A stretch of 64,000 nt of DNA from Siansivirga zeaxanthinifaciens CC-SAMT-1 (GTDB lineage: Bacteria > Bacteroidota > Bacteroidia > Flavobacteriales > Flavobacteriaceae): assembly GCF_000941055.1 (NCBI RefSeq), contig NZ_CP007202.1, positions 554,001-618,000 of the forward strand, written 5' to 3'. The translations under genes and the position numbers were made by a program. Below the pieces are notes generated by a model that was given only the letters and a program-made list of their open reading frames with translations, was not told where the DNA came from and searched no databases. Below are positions 43,799 through 53,457 of the stretch, piece after piece (position 1 is the stretch's first letter; every line of letters begins with the position of its first letter).

Positions 43799-45319
43799 AT
43801 GAAAACGCATATTTTAAAATCAAAATATATTTGGCTGCTAATTATTATCATTAGTTTATCAGCCTGTAACGATATAGAAGATGTAAGCAGGGAAACTCCT
43901 GTAACGTCACTCCCAGAATTAACAGCAGGTACTGCAAATTTCTCTAAGTTCGTTTCTCTGGGAAATTCGCTAACCGCCGGATTTACAGATAACGCGCTAT
44001 TTAAAGCATCACAGGAAAATTCGTTTCCAAACATTCTCGCTAGTAAATTTGCGCTTGTAGGAGGTGGAGAATTTACACAACCACTTATGAATGATAATGT
44101 TGGAGGTTTTCTTTTTGGCGGCATGCAAAGCAGCCAGTTTGCTCCGAGATTATATTTCAATGGATCGGGTCCTGCCCTGCTTCCAGCAACATCTTCGACA
44201 GAAGTTTTTGCACCATCCATAGGAAGTAAAAACAATATGGGAGTTCCTGGAGCATCTAGCTTTCACCTACTATTTAATGGATATGGTAATCCAGCTAATT
44301 TAACCTCAGCAACACCAACTGCCAACCCATACTTTGTAAGAATAGCAAGCAGCCCAACAGCTACTATTTTAGGTGATGCCCTTGCACAAGCACCAACATT
44401 TGTTTCACTATGGATTGGAAACAACGATATACTGGGCTATGCTACTTCTGGGGCAAGTACCAGCGGCCCAACATCAGAGGCTATATTTAACAGTTCTATT
44501 GATGCCATTGTTGGTGCATTTCAAGCAGCAAATGTTCAAGGCGTTATGGCGAATATTCCTAACGTAACAACCATTCCATTTTTTACTACGGTACCTCATA
44601 ATCCGGTACCCTTAGATAGTGCTACAGCACAATATTTAAATAGTGCAGCGGCATATGGCGCTTACAATGCAGGCATACAAGCGGCTTTTGGTTATTTAGT
44701 TAGTATAAACGCTATAAGTCAAGCCAATGCAAATGCCGAAATTGCAAAAAGAACCATAACATTTAATCCTGGTCCAGGAAATGCTGTTGTAATTATGGAT
44801 GAAGATTTAACAGACTTAACAGCCATTAATCCGGCATTAATAAGCATGAGACAAGCCACCAAAAACGACTTACTGGTTTTAACAAGCTCAAATTTTATTG
44901 GAACACAAGCTGTACCAGGCAATCCTGCTACTGTAAATGGTGTTGCCATTCCGCTTGCCGATAAATGGGTTTTAACCCCAGAAGAACAAGAAGAAATTAT
45001 AGCAGTTACAAACACCTTTAATAACAAAATAAAAGCAGCAGCAACAGCAGCTGGGTTTGCATTTGTAGATGTAAACACAATATTAAATCAATTAGCCACT
45101 GGCGGAATAAGTGATGGGAACTTTACGCTCACATCAAATTTAGTTACAGGAGGTGCCTTTGGTTTAGACGGTGTGCACCCAACTTCTAGAGGATATGCCC
45201 TAATAGCAAACGAATTTTTAAAGGCTATCGATAAAACCTATGGTTCAAATTTCGAAGCTTCCGGAAATCTAGTAAACATTGGCGATTATCCTACCAACTA
45301 CTCACTAGCATTGCGATAA
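43799..45319 (+). CDS. SGNH/GDSL hydrolase-like lipoprotein
   Basis: A 506-residue lipoprotein with lipobox LSAC (Cys23). The SGNH hydrolase blocks are intact: FVSLGNSLTAGF with nucleophile Ser57 (GDSL written as GNSL), block III GNND (207-210), and block V DGVHPTSRG with Asp457 and His460. An ester- or acyl-hydrolase is therefore likely, anchored at the outer membrane. The domain is larger than usual, with an insertion between blocks I and III. It directly follows a TonB receptor, which argues for a surface enzyme feeding the receptor. Substrate (lipid, acetylated polysaccharide or other ester) is not determined. A terminator follows. Confidence 0.9.
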   Translation: MKTHILKSKYIWLLIIIISLSACNDIEDVSRETPVTSLPELTAGTANFSKFVSLGNSLTAGFTDNALFKASQENSFPNILASKFALVGGGEFTQPLMNDNVGGFLFGGMQSSQFAPRLYFNGSGPALLPATSSTEVFAPSIGSKNNMGVPGASSFHLLFNGYGNPANLTSATPTANPYFVRIASSPTATILGDALAQAPTFVSLWIGNNDILGYATSGASTSGPTSEAIFNSSIDAIVGAFQAANVQGVMANIPNVTTIPFFTTVPHNPVPLDSATAQYLNSAAAYGAYNAGIQAAFGYLVSINAISQANANAEIAKRTITFNPGPGNAVVIMDEDLTDLTAINPALISMRQATKNDLLVLTSSNFIGTQAVPGNPATVNGVAIPLADKWVLTPEEQEEIIAVTNTFNNKIKAAATAAGFAFVDVNTILNQLATGGISDGNFTLTSNLVTGGAFGLDGVHPTSRGYALIANEFLKAIDKTYGSNFEASGNLVNIGDYPTNYSLALR

Positions 45320-45344
45320 AAATTAAATAAAAAAACTATAACGG

Positions 45345-45375
45345 TAACACCTTCAAATTGAAGGTGTTATTTTAT
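45345..45375 (+). terminator. Terminator after the SGNH lipoprotein gene
   Basis: TAACACCTTC (45345-45354) pairs with GAAGGTGTTA (45360-45369) around AAATT, followed by TTTTA-rich sequence. Confidence 0.85.
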
Positions 45376-45420
45376 TATAAAAAAGCTTAAAAAACAACTT
45401 TCATTTTAAATTAAAAAAAT

Positions 45421-45428
45421 TATCTTTG
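45421..45428 (+). promoter_or_regulatory. -7 box for atpD-atpC
   Basis: TATCTTTG, a perfect TAnnTTTG match. A TTTC at 45399-45402, 18 bases upstream, could be a weak -33 element. The atpD ATG is 60 bases downstream. Confidence 0.55.
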
Positions 45429-45485
45429 CACGCGAAAACTTATTCAGTATTCACCTAATTAAAACGCATAATATTAAACATATAA

Positions 45486-46997
<1,512 letters not shown>

Positions 46998-47000
46998 ACT

Positions 47001-47041
47001 AGTAATGAGATATTAGGAGCGAGAACTTCTAATTACTCAAT
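47001..47041 (+). repeat. Imperfect hairpin between atpD and atpC
   Basis: AGTAAT (47001-47006) can pair with ATTACT (47032-47037), and TTAGGAG (47013-47019) with CTTCTAA (47026-47032) with one G-U-like mismatch. It fills the 61-base gap and is followed by the short repeat ACTCAATACTCAATAC. It lacks a T-tract, so it is not a normal terminator; it may tune the atpC share of the transcript. Confidence 0.3.
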
Positions 47042-47058
47042 ACTCAATACCCAAAAAT

Positions 47059-47352
47059 ATGTATTTAGAAATTGTATCACCAGAGGCCACTTTATTTAGT
47101 TCTGAAATAGATTCTATAGCCGTACCTGGTGTAAATGGAGAGTTTCAAATTTTAGATAATCACGCTTCCATTGTATCGGTATTAAAAGAAGGTGTTATTA
47201 AAATACACACGCATACAAAAAGTCATTTAGTTTTTGATACCTTACACTCTGAAGTGATTCCATTTCATGATGATGATAAAATTTTAACATTACAAATTAA
47301 GTCTGGGACACTTGAAATGAAAGATAATAAAGTGATTGTTTTAGTTGACTAA
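47059..47352 (+). CDS. atpC: ATP synthase F1 epsilon subunit, short form
   Basis: A 97-residue epsilon subunit consisting only of the N-terminal beta-sandwich: MYLEIVSPEATLFSSEIDSIAVPGVNGEFQIL (in blocks) and HASIVSVLKEGVIKI. E. coli epsilon has 139 residues; the C-terminal two-helix domain that binds ATP and blocks rotation is missing here, and the frame ends naturally with a terminator close behind. The enzyme should therefore lack epsilon-type inhibition of ATP hydrolysis. Short forms occur in other Bacteroidota, so it is not a local truncation. It is the second gene of the atpD-atpC unit. Confidence 0.95.
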   Translation: MYLEIVSPEATLFSSEIDSIAVPGVNGEFQILDNHASIVSVLKEGVIKIHTHTKSHLVFDTLHSEVIPFHDDDKILTLQIKSGTLEMKDNKVIVLVD

Positions 47353-47372
47353 ACCAAACTTATTCAAACATA

Positions 47373-47405
47373 AAAAACGCGAAACCTAATAAGTTTCGCG
47401 TTTTT
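47373..47405. terminator. Bidirectional terminator between atpC and umuD
   Basis: A 13-bp perfect stem, AAAAACGCGAAAC (47373-47385) with GTTTCGCGTTTTT (47393-47405), loop CTAATAA. It lies between two convergent genes and carries A and T runs on both sides. Confidence 0.92.
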
Positions 47406-47428
47406 ATTTAAATGTATTTCTAAAATAG

Positions 47429-47869
47429 TTATACCTTTTTTATAACATTGGTAACGATACCCCAAATAATAAAATCGTTTTCTGGTGTTATTTTAATAAT
47501 AGGGTAATTGGGGTTTTCTGGTTGCAACCAAACCTCATCTTTATCAACTTTTAATCGCTTTACAGTAAATTCACCATCTAAAAAACAAACCGCTATTTTA
47601 TTGTTTGAAGGTTCTAAACTTCGGTCTATTAGCAGCAAATCATTGTCATCTAGTCCTGCGCCTATCATAGACTGGCCGCTAACACGTGCATAAAAAGTGG
47701 CTTCTTTATTTTTTACAAGCTCTTCATCTAATGATAAACGTTGTTCACTAAAATCTTCGGCAGGCGATGGAAAACCGGCAGAAATACCCGTGTCGAAAAA
47801 ATGAGCAGAGGCGTCATCTAAAATTTCTGGTGTAAAGAAGGTTAAACTTCCAGATTTGTGTGCTATCAT
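47429..47869 (-). CDS. umuD: UmuD-type S24 autoprotease, translesion repair
   Basis: A 146-residue UmuD-like protein that becomes UmuD' by RecA-stimulated self-cleavage and joins UmuC as DNA polymerase V. The cleavage site is Ala31-Gly32 (ISAGFPSP). The Ser-Lys dyad is Ser67 (GQSMIGAG) and Lys104 (FTVKRL). No N-terminal DNA-binding domain is present, so it is not LexA. It lies downstream of umuC on the same strand, the reverse of the usual umuD-umuC order, after a 94-base gap. That gap holds a near-perfect -7 box (TATATTTA, complement of 47915-47922), so it may have its own promoter. Confidence 0.93.
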   Translation of the reverse strand: MIAHKSGSLTFFTPEILDDASAHFFDTGISAGFPSPAEDFSEQRLSLDEELVKNKEATFYARVSGQSMIGAGLDDNDLLLIDRSLEPSNNKIAVCFLDGEFTVKRLKVDKDEVWLQPENPNYPIIKITPENDFIIWGIVTNVIKKV

Positions 47870-47963
47870 AACATCCTGTTTATTATTCCGCGAAAGCGTG
47901 ACTTTTTTGAATTGTAAATATATCTTTTATTTGATGAGTTTCCTATAAAAATACGTACTCAAC

Positions 47964-49223
47964 TTACTTTACCACAATAATATCGTTAATATTTGTAGTG
48001 TATTTAGGAGATAAACGTTCTTGACGCATTTTCCACGTGCGTTTTAAATCTTGATTAGCAATTTTAATCTTTTGCGTTTTAAATTTGGCATTAAGCGTAT
48101 CGATAGAGCGCATTAAGTGTTGGTGTTTAGGATGCTCGTTCTCGAAAATATTTAACTGAAAATTATCGGTAGGCACCAATCCTGTAACTATAACACCTGC
48201 TTTTTTATATTTAATTCCTTCTTTAAAAATAGACATAACGGCTTTTACAGCACACTGACTTATTATAATAGACGAGTTTGTGGGATACGATAAATTAATA
48301 CTTGTGCTTGCTCGGTGTTGCTGTAAATCTTTTTTGTGACGATCGCTACGTAGCATAACAATAATGACGTAACAACTAGAACCCTGTTTACGGAGTTTTT
48401 CGGCACAGCTGGTGGCAAACGTAGAAATACGTTCTTTAATGTTATCGGCATCAGAATAGGTGTACTCGAAACTTCGGGTAGTGGCTATAACCTTTTTGGT
48501 TTTGTGGTCTTCGTCTAACTGTAACGTTGGCAAACCTTCTAAATCGCGTTTTAAACGAGCTTCTACAACCGAAAAATGCTGTTTCACCCAAGCATCTGGA
48601 AGTTGAGTAAAATCGTAAGCTGTTTTACATCCTTTATCTTGTAAACGCTTGCTTAACCGCCTTCCTATACCCCAAACATCTTCAATTTTAATCCATTTTA
48701 AGGCCTTAATGCGTTTTTCGTCTGTATCTATTAAATAAACGCCTTGGGTTTGTTTTGGAAACTTCCTTGCTATTTTATTAGCGACTTTACTAAGCGCTTT
48801 AGTTGGTGCCACACCAACACAGGTTGGAATACCAGTCCATTTTAAAATTCGGGTGCGTATTTGAGTTCCGTAATTGGTGAAATTATAGTTTTCAAAACCT
48901 TTAAATTCTAAAAAAGCTTCATCAATACTGTACACCTCAACATCGGGCGTAAATTGTTTTAAAATAGACATAACCCGACTACTCATATCGCCATACAAAG
49001 CATAATTAGACGACAATACTTGAATGCCTTGCGCTTTACACATGTTTTCCCATTTAAAAATAGGAGCGCCCATGGGCAAGCCCAATGCTTTAGCCTCGTC
49101 GCTTCGTGATATAACACAACCATCGTTATTACTAAGTATCGCTATAGGCTTACCTTGTAAATTAGGGTTAAAAACGCGTTCACACGATGCATAAAAATTA
49201 TTGCAATCTACTAATGCAAACAT
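47964..49223 (-). CDS. umuC: Y-family DNA polymerase V catalytic subunit
   Basis: A 419-residue error-prone polymerase that copies past DNA lesions. The N-terminus MFALVDCNNFYASCERVF has the first metal-binding Asp6; the second catalytic pair is Asp101-Glu102 in YSIDEAFLEF. The helix-hairpin-helix thumb (KIEDVWGIGRRLSKRLQDKG) and little-finger region (ATTRSFEYTYSD) are seen. Length matches E. coli UmuC. It is placed upstream of umuD on the same strand. I do not see a recognisable SOS box before it; LexA sites in this phylum are poorly defined, so damage control cannot be judged. Confidence 0.95.
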   Translation of the reverse strand: MFALVDCNNFYASCERVFNPNLQGKPIAILSNNDGCVISRSDEAKALGLPMGAPIFKWENMCKAQGIQVLSSNYALYGDMSSRVMSILKQFTPDVEVYSIDEAFLEFKGFENYNFTNYGTQIRTRILKWTGIPTCVGVAPTKALSKVANKIARKFPKQTQGVYLIDTDEKRIKALKWIKIEDVWGIGRRLSKRLQDKGCKTAYDFTQLPDAWVKQHFSVVEARLKRDLEGLPTLQLDEDHKTKKVIATTRSFEYTYSDADNIKERISTFATSCAEKLRKQGSSCYVIIVMLRSDRHKKDLQQHRASTSINLSYPTNSSIIISQCAVKAVMSIFKEGIKYKKAGVIVTGLVPTDNFQLNIFENEHPKHQHLMRSIDTLNAKFKTQKIKIANQDLKRTWKMRQERLSPKYTTNINDIIVVK

Positions 49224-49268
49224 GAGTATCTATTGAATTTAAACTATTTTTGAATCATTGAAATATGC

Positions 49269-49724
49269 TTATTTCATATTCCAACTTTTTATAATACTAA
49301 AGCCGGTACGCTTATACGTTACCTTTGTTCCTTTAACACAAAAATTATAAGTAGCCTTTGCTTTTTGTTCTTTAAATGAAAGTAAAACAACATCTGAAAC
49401 GTCGCAATTATAATCTTTTGAAACCTTGTCCTTTACATCTTCAATAGTTGCTCTCCCCTTTTTTAACTGATTCTGAATTTTTTGATTTAAAGCAGGCTCT
49501 TCAAAACCAGCATCTACACCACAATTGGAAGCCGTATTAGCCTCTGGTAAAGGCATCGCTTTTTTATTTGCCTTGGTAGTGGCAGAATCGGCATCAATAT
49601 ATTCCCAGGTAAAATCTGCTTTTAGCAGTACACGCCTACCATCGTCGGTTTTAACGATGTAATTATTTTGAGAAAAACTAATGCAGGTAACAAACAAGCA
49701 GGCAATAACAAATAAAATTTTCAT
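49269..49724 (-). CDS. DUF3157-like small exported protein
   Basis: A 151-residue exported protein: signal peptide about 1-18 (CISFSQ). The mature N-terminus, NYIVKTDDGRRVLLKADFTWEYI, resembles the DUF3157 family of unknown function. Three later cysteines (NCGVD, YNCDVSD, FCVKG) could form disulfides in the periplasm. It lies between umuC (45-base gap) and the MocR-type regulator, all leftward; no functional link is apparent. The family call is from memory of the short N-terminal motif and is the least secure part. Confidence 0.6.
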   Translation of the reverse strand: MKILFVIACLFVTCISFSQNNYIVKTDDGRRVLLKADFTWEYIDADSATTKANKKAMPLPEANTASNCGVDAGFEEPALNQKIQNQLKKGRATIEDVKDKVSKDYNCDVSDVVLLSFKEQKAKATYNFCVKGTKVTYKRTGFSIIKSWNMK

Positions 49725-49799
49725 GGGTACATAATAAAGGATGAATTCAAAAATACAAATTTATTCTTCTAAATATTCTAAATTATGAGTTGAAAACTA

Positions 49800-51308
49800 C
49801 TAAGCGAGAGATAAATTATTGATTACCGAATTATAAGCTATTTTTAATTTTGCTACCACTGTTTTTATTTCCGTTTCATTTAATTGTCCAAAACCAAAAC
49901 GTATCGCGCAGGTATTTTTATCTTGATATAAAATAGTTTTCGACAAAAATAAATCGTGTTTAATAGCTTCTTCAGCTAATTTAACCAAAGGAATTTGGGG
50001 CTCAAATTTTAACCATAACGCCAATCCGCCAGAAGGATTGTCCCAAGTAACCTTATTATTAAAAGTTTCTGTAAGGCAGGTGCTCAAAAAATCACGTCGT
50101 TGTTTATATACTAGAATATTCTTTTTAATTAATCTGTGAATTTCACCTTCGTGTATAAGTTCAGAAAGCATTTGTTCTTGTATTAAATCGCCTTGCCTGT
50201 CTAGTAATTGTAAATAATTTTTAGCTTCAGAAATTAAATTTTCTGGCGCAATTACAAATCCAGTTTGAAAACTCGGGAATAACGATTGCCCCAATTTCCC
50301 TAAATAAATAATCATACCATGGGCATCGGAGCTTGCCATAGGTAACATGGCCGTTCCATCGAATTGAAAATCGTAGTCGTAGTCGTCTTCTATAATGGCA
50401 AATTTATATTCCTTTGCCAGTTGCAATAACTGCAAACGACGCTCGGCACTAAGCGTTTTAGTTGTTGGATAATGCCTGTGCGCACAAACATATATGGCTC
50501 TAATACTGTTTTTTGTAAAATGTTCGCGAATGTAATCTATGTTTAAACCATCGTCGTCTACAGGAATGGTTTTTACTATCGCCCCGGTTTGTTGAAATAT
50601 CATGTTAGCAGCATAGTTGCTTAAATGCCCCACCAAAACCACATCATGAGACTTTAACAACAACCTGGAAACAATGTACAAGCTCATTTCTGTGCTTCGG
50701 GTGCTTATTAAATTATTGGGAGTAATATGAAACCCTCGCGTAATATTTAAATAGTTACAAAGTTCTAACTCGAATGTTGAATAAGTCACCGTTCCTATTT
50801 GATTCCATTTTGAAACCAATAATTTACGTTTCATGGAAGCACTATACCATTTTGAAAATTGATGGGTTGGATGCAGTCTTAAATCGGGTTGGCCATCGTT
50901 AATAATAAAATTACTTTGAACCATTTCTTGTGTAGATGCTAGGTTAAATGAAGACAAAAAAGGAAATCCTGTAGTTTTAGCATAAATATTTGCTTGATGC
51001 ACACCTTGTGAAGTCGCCTTAATTCCTGCTGTTTTTTGCTCTGGCACAATAACAAAGGTGCCTTTGTTAGGCACAATATCAACCCAACCTTGCGATGCTA
51101 ATTCCTCGTAAATTGCTACGACTGTGTTTCTATTTATGCCTAATAAATTACTTAACGTTCGGCTGCCAGGTAGTGGTGTACCTTCGGTTAAATAACTGCG
51201 TTGTATCGCATTAATTATTTGTTGAGACACCTGAACATACACAGGCGTAACAACAGATTTATCTACAAAAATTAACTGTTTTAGAAGCTCGACAACCGGA
51301 CTATTCAT
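49800..51308 (-). CDS. MocR/PdxR-type GntR regulator with aminotransferase-like domain lacking the PLP lysine
   Basis: A 502-residue transcription regulator. Residues about 15-85 form a GntR winged helix (PVYVQVSQQIINAI; LPGSRTLSNLLGINRNTVVAIYEEL). The remainder is a fold-type I aminotransferase domain that in MocR proteins senses PLP or a PLP adduct. Conserved EDDYDYDFQFDG is present, but the Schiff-base segment reads YLGKLGQSLFPSFQTGF where relatives have Y-G-T-F-(S/G)-K-(S/T)-L: the lysine position is Gln341 (codon CAA), with a shifted Lys at 338, and the usual Arg after P-x-(F/L) is Gln too. Covalent PLP binding may be lost. It diverges from a TonB receptor with a CTGGACTAG palindrome between. 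Confidence 0.9.
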   Translation of the reverse strand: MNSPVVELLKQLIFVDKSVVTPVYVQVSQQIINAIQRSYLTEGTPLPGSRTLSNLLGINRNTVVAIYEELASQGWVDIVPNKGTFVIVPEQKTAGIKATSQGVHQANIYAKTTGFPFLSSFNLASTQEMVQSNFIINDGQPDLRLHPTHQFSKWYSASMKRKLLVSKWNQIGTVTYSTFELELCNYLNITRGFHITPNNLISTRSTEMSLYIVSRLLLKSHDVVLVGHLSNYAANMIFQQTGAIVKTIPVDDDGLNIDYIREHFTKNSIRAIYVCAHRHYPTTKTLSAERRLQLLQLAKEYKFAIIEDDYDYDFQFDGTAMLPMASSDAHGMIIYLGKLGQSLFPSFQTGFVIAPENLISEAKNYLQLLDRQGDLIQEQMLSELIHEGEIHRLIKKNILVYKQRRDFLSTCLTETFNNKVTWDNPSGGLALWLKFEPQIPLVKLAEEAIKHDLFLSKTILYQDKNTCAIRFGFGQLNETEIKTVVAKLKIAYNSVINNLSLA

Positions 51309-51318
51309 TATTTTAAAA

Positions 51319-51340
51319 CTGGACTAGTTTGCTAGTCCAG
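51319..51340. promoter_or_regulatory. CTGGACTAG inverted repeat, candidate MocR operator
   Basis: A perfect 9-bp inverted repeat, CTGGACTAG (51319-51327) and CTAGTCCAG (51332-51340), spacer TTTG. The half-site contains CTGGAC, which I recall from sites of MocR-family regulators such as TauR. It lies 11 bases before the regulator's ATG and 50 before the TonB receptor's. The spacer TTTG could be the -33 element of the receptor promoter, with GAATTTTG (51349-51356) as -7 box at 17-base spacing; a bound regulator would then control the receptor and itself. Confidence 0.65.
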
Positions 51341-51389
51341 AAAGTTACGAATTTTGCAGCGTTTTTAAATAGCATCAAATTAATTTTTT

Positions 51390-53219
51390 ATGAACAGTAA
51401 ATATTTCCCCGTTTTATTTTTGTTATTTCATTTTATTGGAAATTCTCAAAATCAACAAACTAAACAACAAGACACCACCGCCCTTGGTGAAGTGCTCATC
51501 AACTCGACACGCATCAATCTTCCGTTTAAAGAAAACTCAAGAACGATTGATATTATTACTTCCGAAGACATAAAAAACAGCGCTACTAATAATTTAGCCG
51601 ATTTATTACAACAAGTTGCTGGTGTAGATATAAGACGCCGAGGAACTGCTGGTAGTCAAGCCGATTTATACATTCGTGGTGGTAGTTTCGACCAAACCTT
51701 ACTACTTATTGATGGTATAAAAATGGACGACGCCCAAACAGGTCACCACACATTAAATGCCGCTTTACCCATTGAAGTTATAGAACGTGTTGAAATTATT
51801 AAAGGACCTGCAGCGCGTGTTTTTGGACAAAATGCTTTTACTGGGGCCATAAACATTGTCACTAAAAAAGACTTAAAAAATACCGTTTCTGCTAATTTAG
51901 AGACAGGTTCTTTCGGGCAATTAAATGGTTCTGTAACCGTTGGTACCGATTTAGAAAATTCGTCGCACATGGTACATATTGGTAAACTAACCTCTGCTGG
52001 GTATAGAAATAATTCAGATTACGAAAATTCTAATTATTTCATAAAGAGTGTTTTCAATAAAAACGCACAACCTATTGAAATGATTGCCACATTTTTAGAT
52101 AGAAATTTTGGCGCCGAAAACTTCTACACCACAAACCCAACGTTTAATGAATATGAAGAGACACAAAATAGTTTAATAGCTTTTACTACCGAATTTAATA
52201 ACACGAGCCTAAAAATAAAACCTCGTGTGTATTGGAAACGTAACCAAGATCTCTTTTTACTAAGACGAAACAACCCTAGTTTCTATAGAAACCTTCATAT
52301 TACAGATAAAATGGGTGCCGAAGTTAATGCTTCATACACCTCAAGTGCTGGTATAACAGGATTTGGAATTGATGTTTCTAAAATTTATATACGAAGCAAT
52401 AACTTAGGAAACAGAAACCGTTTTATGACAAACCTATTTTTAGAACATCGTTTTAAATTGTTAAACGATAAGTTAGATATAACACCAGGTATTGCCGTAA
52501 CTTACTTTTCAGATTTTAAATTTCATGCATTTCCAGGAATTGATGTGGGTTACAAATTAACCGATAACTTTAAACTTTACGGAAATGCTGGTTATACCTA
52601 CCGCATACCAACCTATACCGATTTGTATTACAGCGATCCAGCAACAGTTGGTAATGCTAATTTAAAACCAGAAGAAGCCCTTTCTGGTGAATTGGGAGGA
52701 AAATATTTATCGCAAAAATTTACAGGTTCGTTTGCTGTTTTTTATAGAGATGCCAGCAAATTAATTGATTATGTAAAAGATGTTGAAGCAGACCCCTTTA
52801 TGGCAACAAATCTAAGAGATTTATATACCAAAGGGCTTGAAGTTAACACAGGTTATAACTTTAAAATTAATAACTTAAATCAAAATATATCATTGGGTTA
52901 CACTTTTATTGAAGATGAAGTAGGCGATTTAAATCTCAACTTTTCTAGATACAGTATTAACTCGTTGAAGCATCATTTTACATCACGTTTAAGCTCACAA
53001 TTGGTTAAAAATTTAAATTTTAATGTTATCTACAAACATGCCGAACGTACCTCTGGACTGTCTTACAATGTTTGGGATACTTCATTAATTTTAAACTTGA
53101 AACAGTTTGAGTTTACCGCAACGGCCAGCAATATTTTTAACGAAGACTATATTGAGCAGGGTATTATACCCATGCCACCAAGCAATATGCTTTTTGGTTT
53201 ACGTTATAACTTTAACTAA
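51390..53219 (+). CDS. TonB-dependent receptor (BtuB/cobalamin-receptor-like size)
   Basis: A 609-residue outer-membrane receptor without the N-terminal carboxypeptidase-regulatory-like domain seen in its neighbours. Signal peptide about 1-19 (GNSQ), a TonB-box-like LGEVLINSTRI, then the plug at about 45-155 (NLADLLQQVAGVDIRRRG; LYIRGGSFDQTLLLIDGIKM; GPAARVFGQNAFTGAINIVT). The barrel ends MLFGLRYNFN. The compact layout is that of BtuB/vitamin and siderophore receptors. No riboswitch fits in the 81-base upstream gap. Instead a MocR-type regulator diverges from it with a palindrome in between, so the substrate may be the vitamin, amino acid or amine sensed by that regulator (inference). Confidence 0.9.
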   Translation: MNSKYFPVLFLLFHFIGNSQNQQTKQQDTTALGEVLINSTRINLPFKENSRTIDIITSEDIKNSATNNLADLLQQVAGVDIRRRGTAGSQADLYIRGGSFDQTLLLIDGIKMDDAQTGHHTLNAALPIEVIERVEIIKGPAARVFGQNAFTGAINIVTKKDLKNTVSANLETGSFGQLNGSVTVGTDLENSSHMVHIGKLTSAGYRNNSDYENSNYFIKSVFNKNAQPIEMIATFLDRNFGAENFYTTNPTFNEYEETQNSLIAFTTEFNNTSLKIKPRVYWKRNQDLFLLRRNNPSFYRNLHITDKMGAEVNASYTSSAGITGFGIDVSKIYIRSNNLGNRNRFMTNLFLEHRFKLLNDKLDITPGIAVTYFSDFKFHAFPGIDVGYKLTDNFKLYGNAGYTYRIPTYTDLYYSDPATVGNANLKPEEALSGELGGKYLSQKFTGSFAVFYRDASKLIDYVKDVEADPFMATNLRDLYTKGLEVNTGYNFKINNLNQNISLGYTFIEDEVGDLNLNFSRYSINSLKHHFTSRLSSQLVKNLNFNVIYKHAERTSGLSYNVWDTSLILNLKQFEFTATASNIFNEDYIEQGIIPMPPSNMLFGLRYNFN

Positions 53220-53260
53220 AACATATAGCAGTTAACACCCAATATAGGGATACTTGTTTA

Positions 53261-53304
53261 AAAAAAGATTAGATTTTATAACAGCTAAAATCTAATCTTT
53301 TTTT
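53261..53304 (+). terminator. Terminator after the MocR-linked TonB receptor
   Basis: An 18-bp perfect stem (53261-53278 with 53286-53303) containing GATTAGATTTTA, seven-base loop, followed by T's. The rest of the 238-base gap up to 53457 shows no other clear signal. Confidence 0.88.
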
Positions 53305-53457
53305 GTTTTTGTAACAAACCAAAGTTTTTAACTACATATAACTGTAAGATTCAAACAAGAATCATCGTGTAACTATTTATGATGAATTTACTTTCAAAAT
53401 AACATTGCCAAATAATAAAAAGGTTATATATTTCATAAATCATCAAACAACTAAATT

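Noticed and set aside
43780-44235. A 151-codon minus-strand frame opposite the start of the SGNH lipoprotein gene
   Set aside because: Antisense to the lipobox and active-site coding sequence; no family resemblance.
47429-49724. umuC-umuD as cargo of a mobile element
   Set aside because: No integrase, transposase, terminal repeats or composition shift is visible around it.
51309-51389. Possible cobalamin riboswitch before the BtuB-sized TonB receptor
   Set aside because: The gap is only 81 bases, too short for a B12 riboswitch, and is filled by a protein-operator-like palindrome.
53304-53457. Further regulatory element before the YqiJ-like gene
   Set aside because: Apart from the preceding terminator I see only weak partial matches to a -7 box and no convincing repeat.
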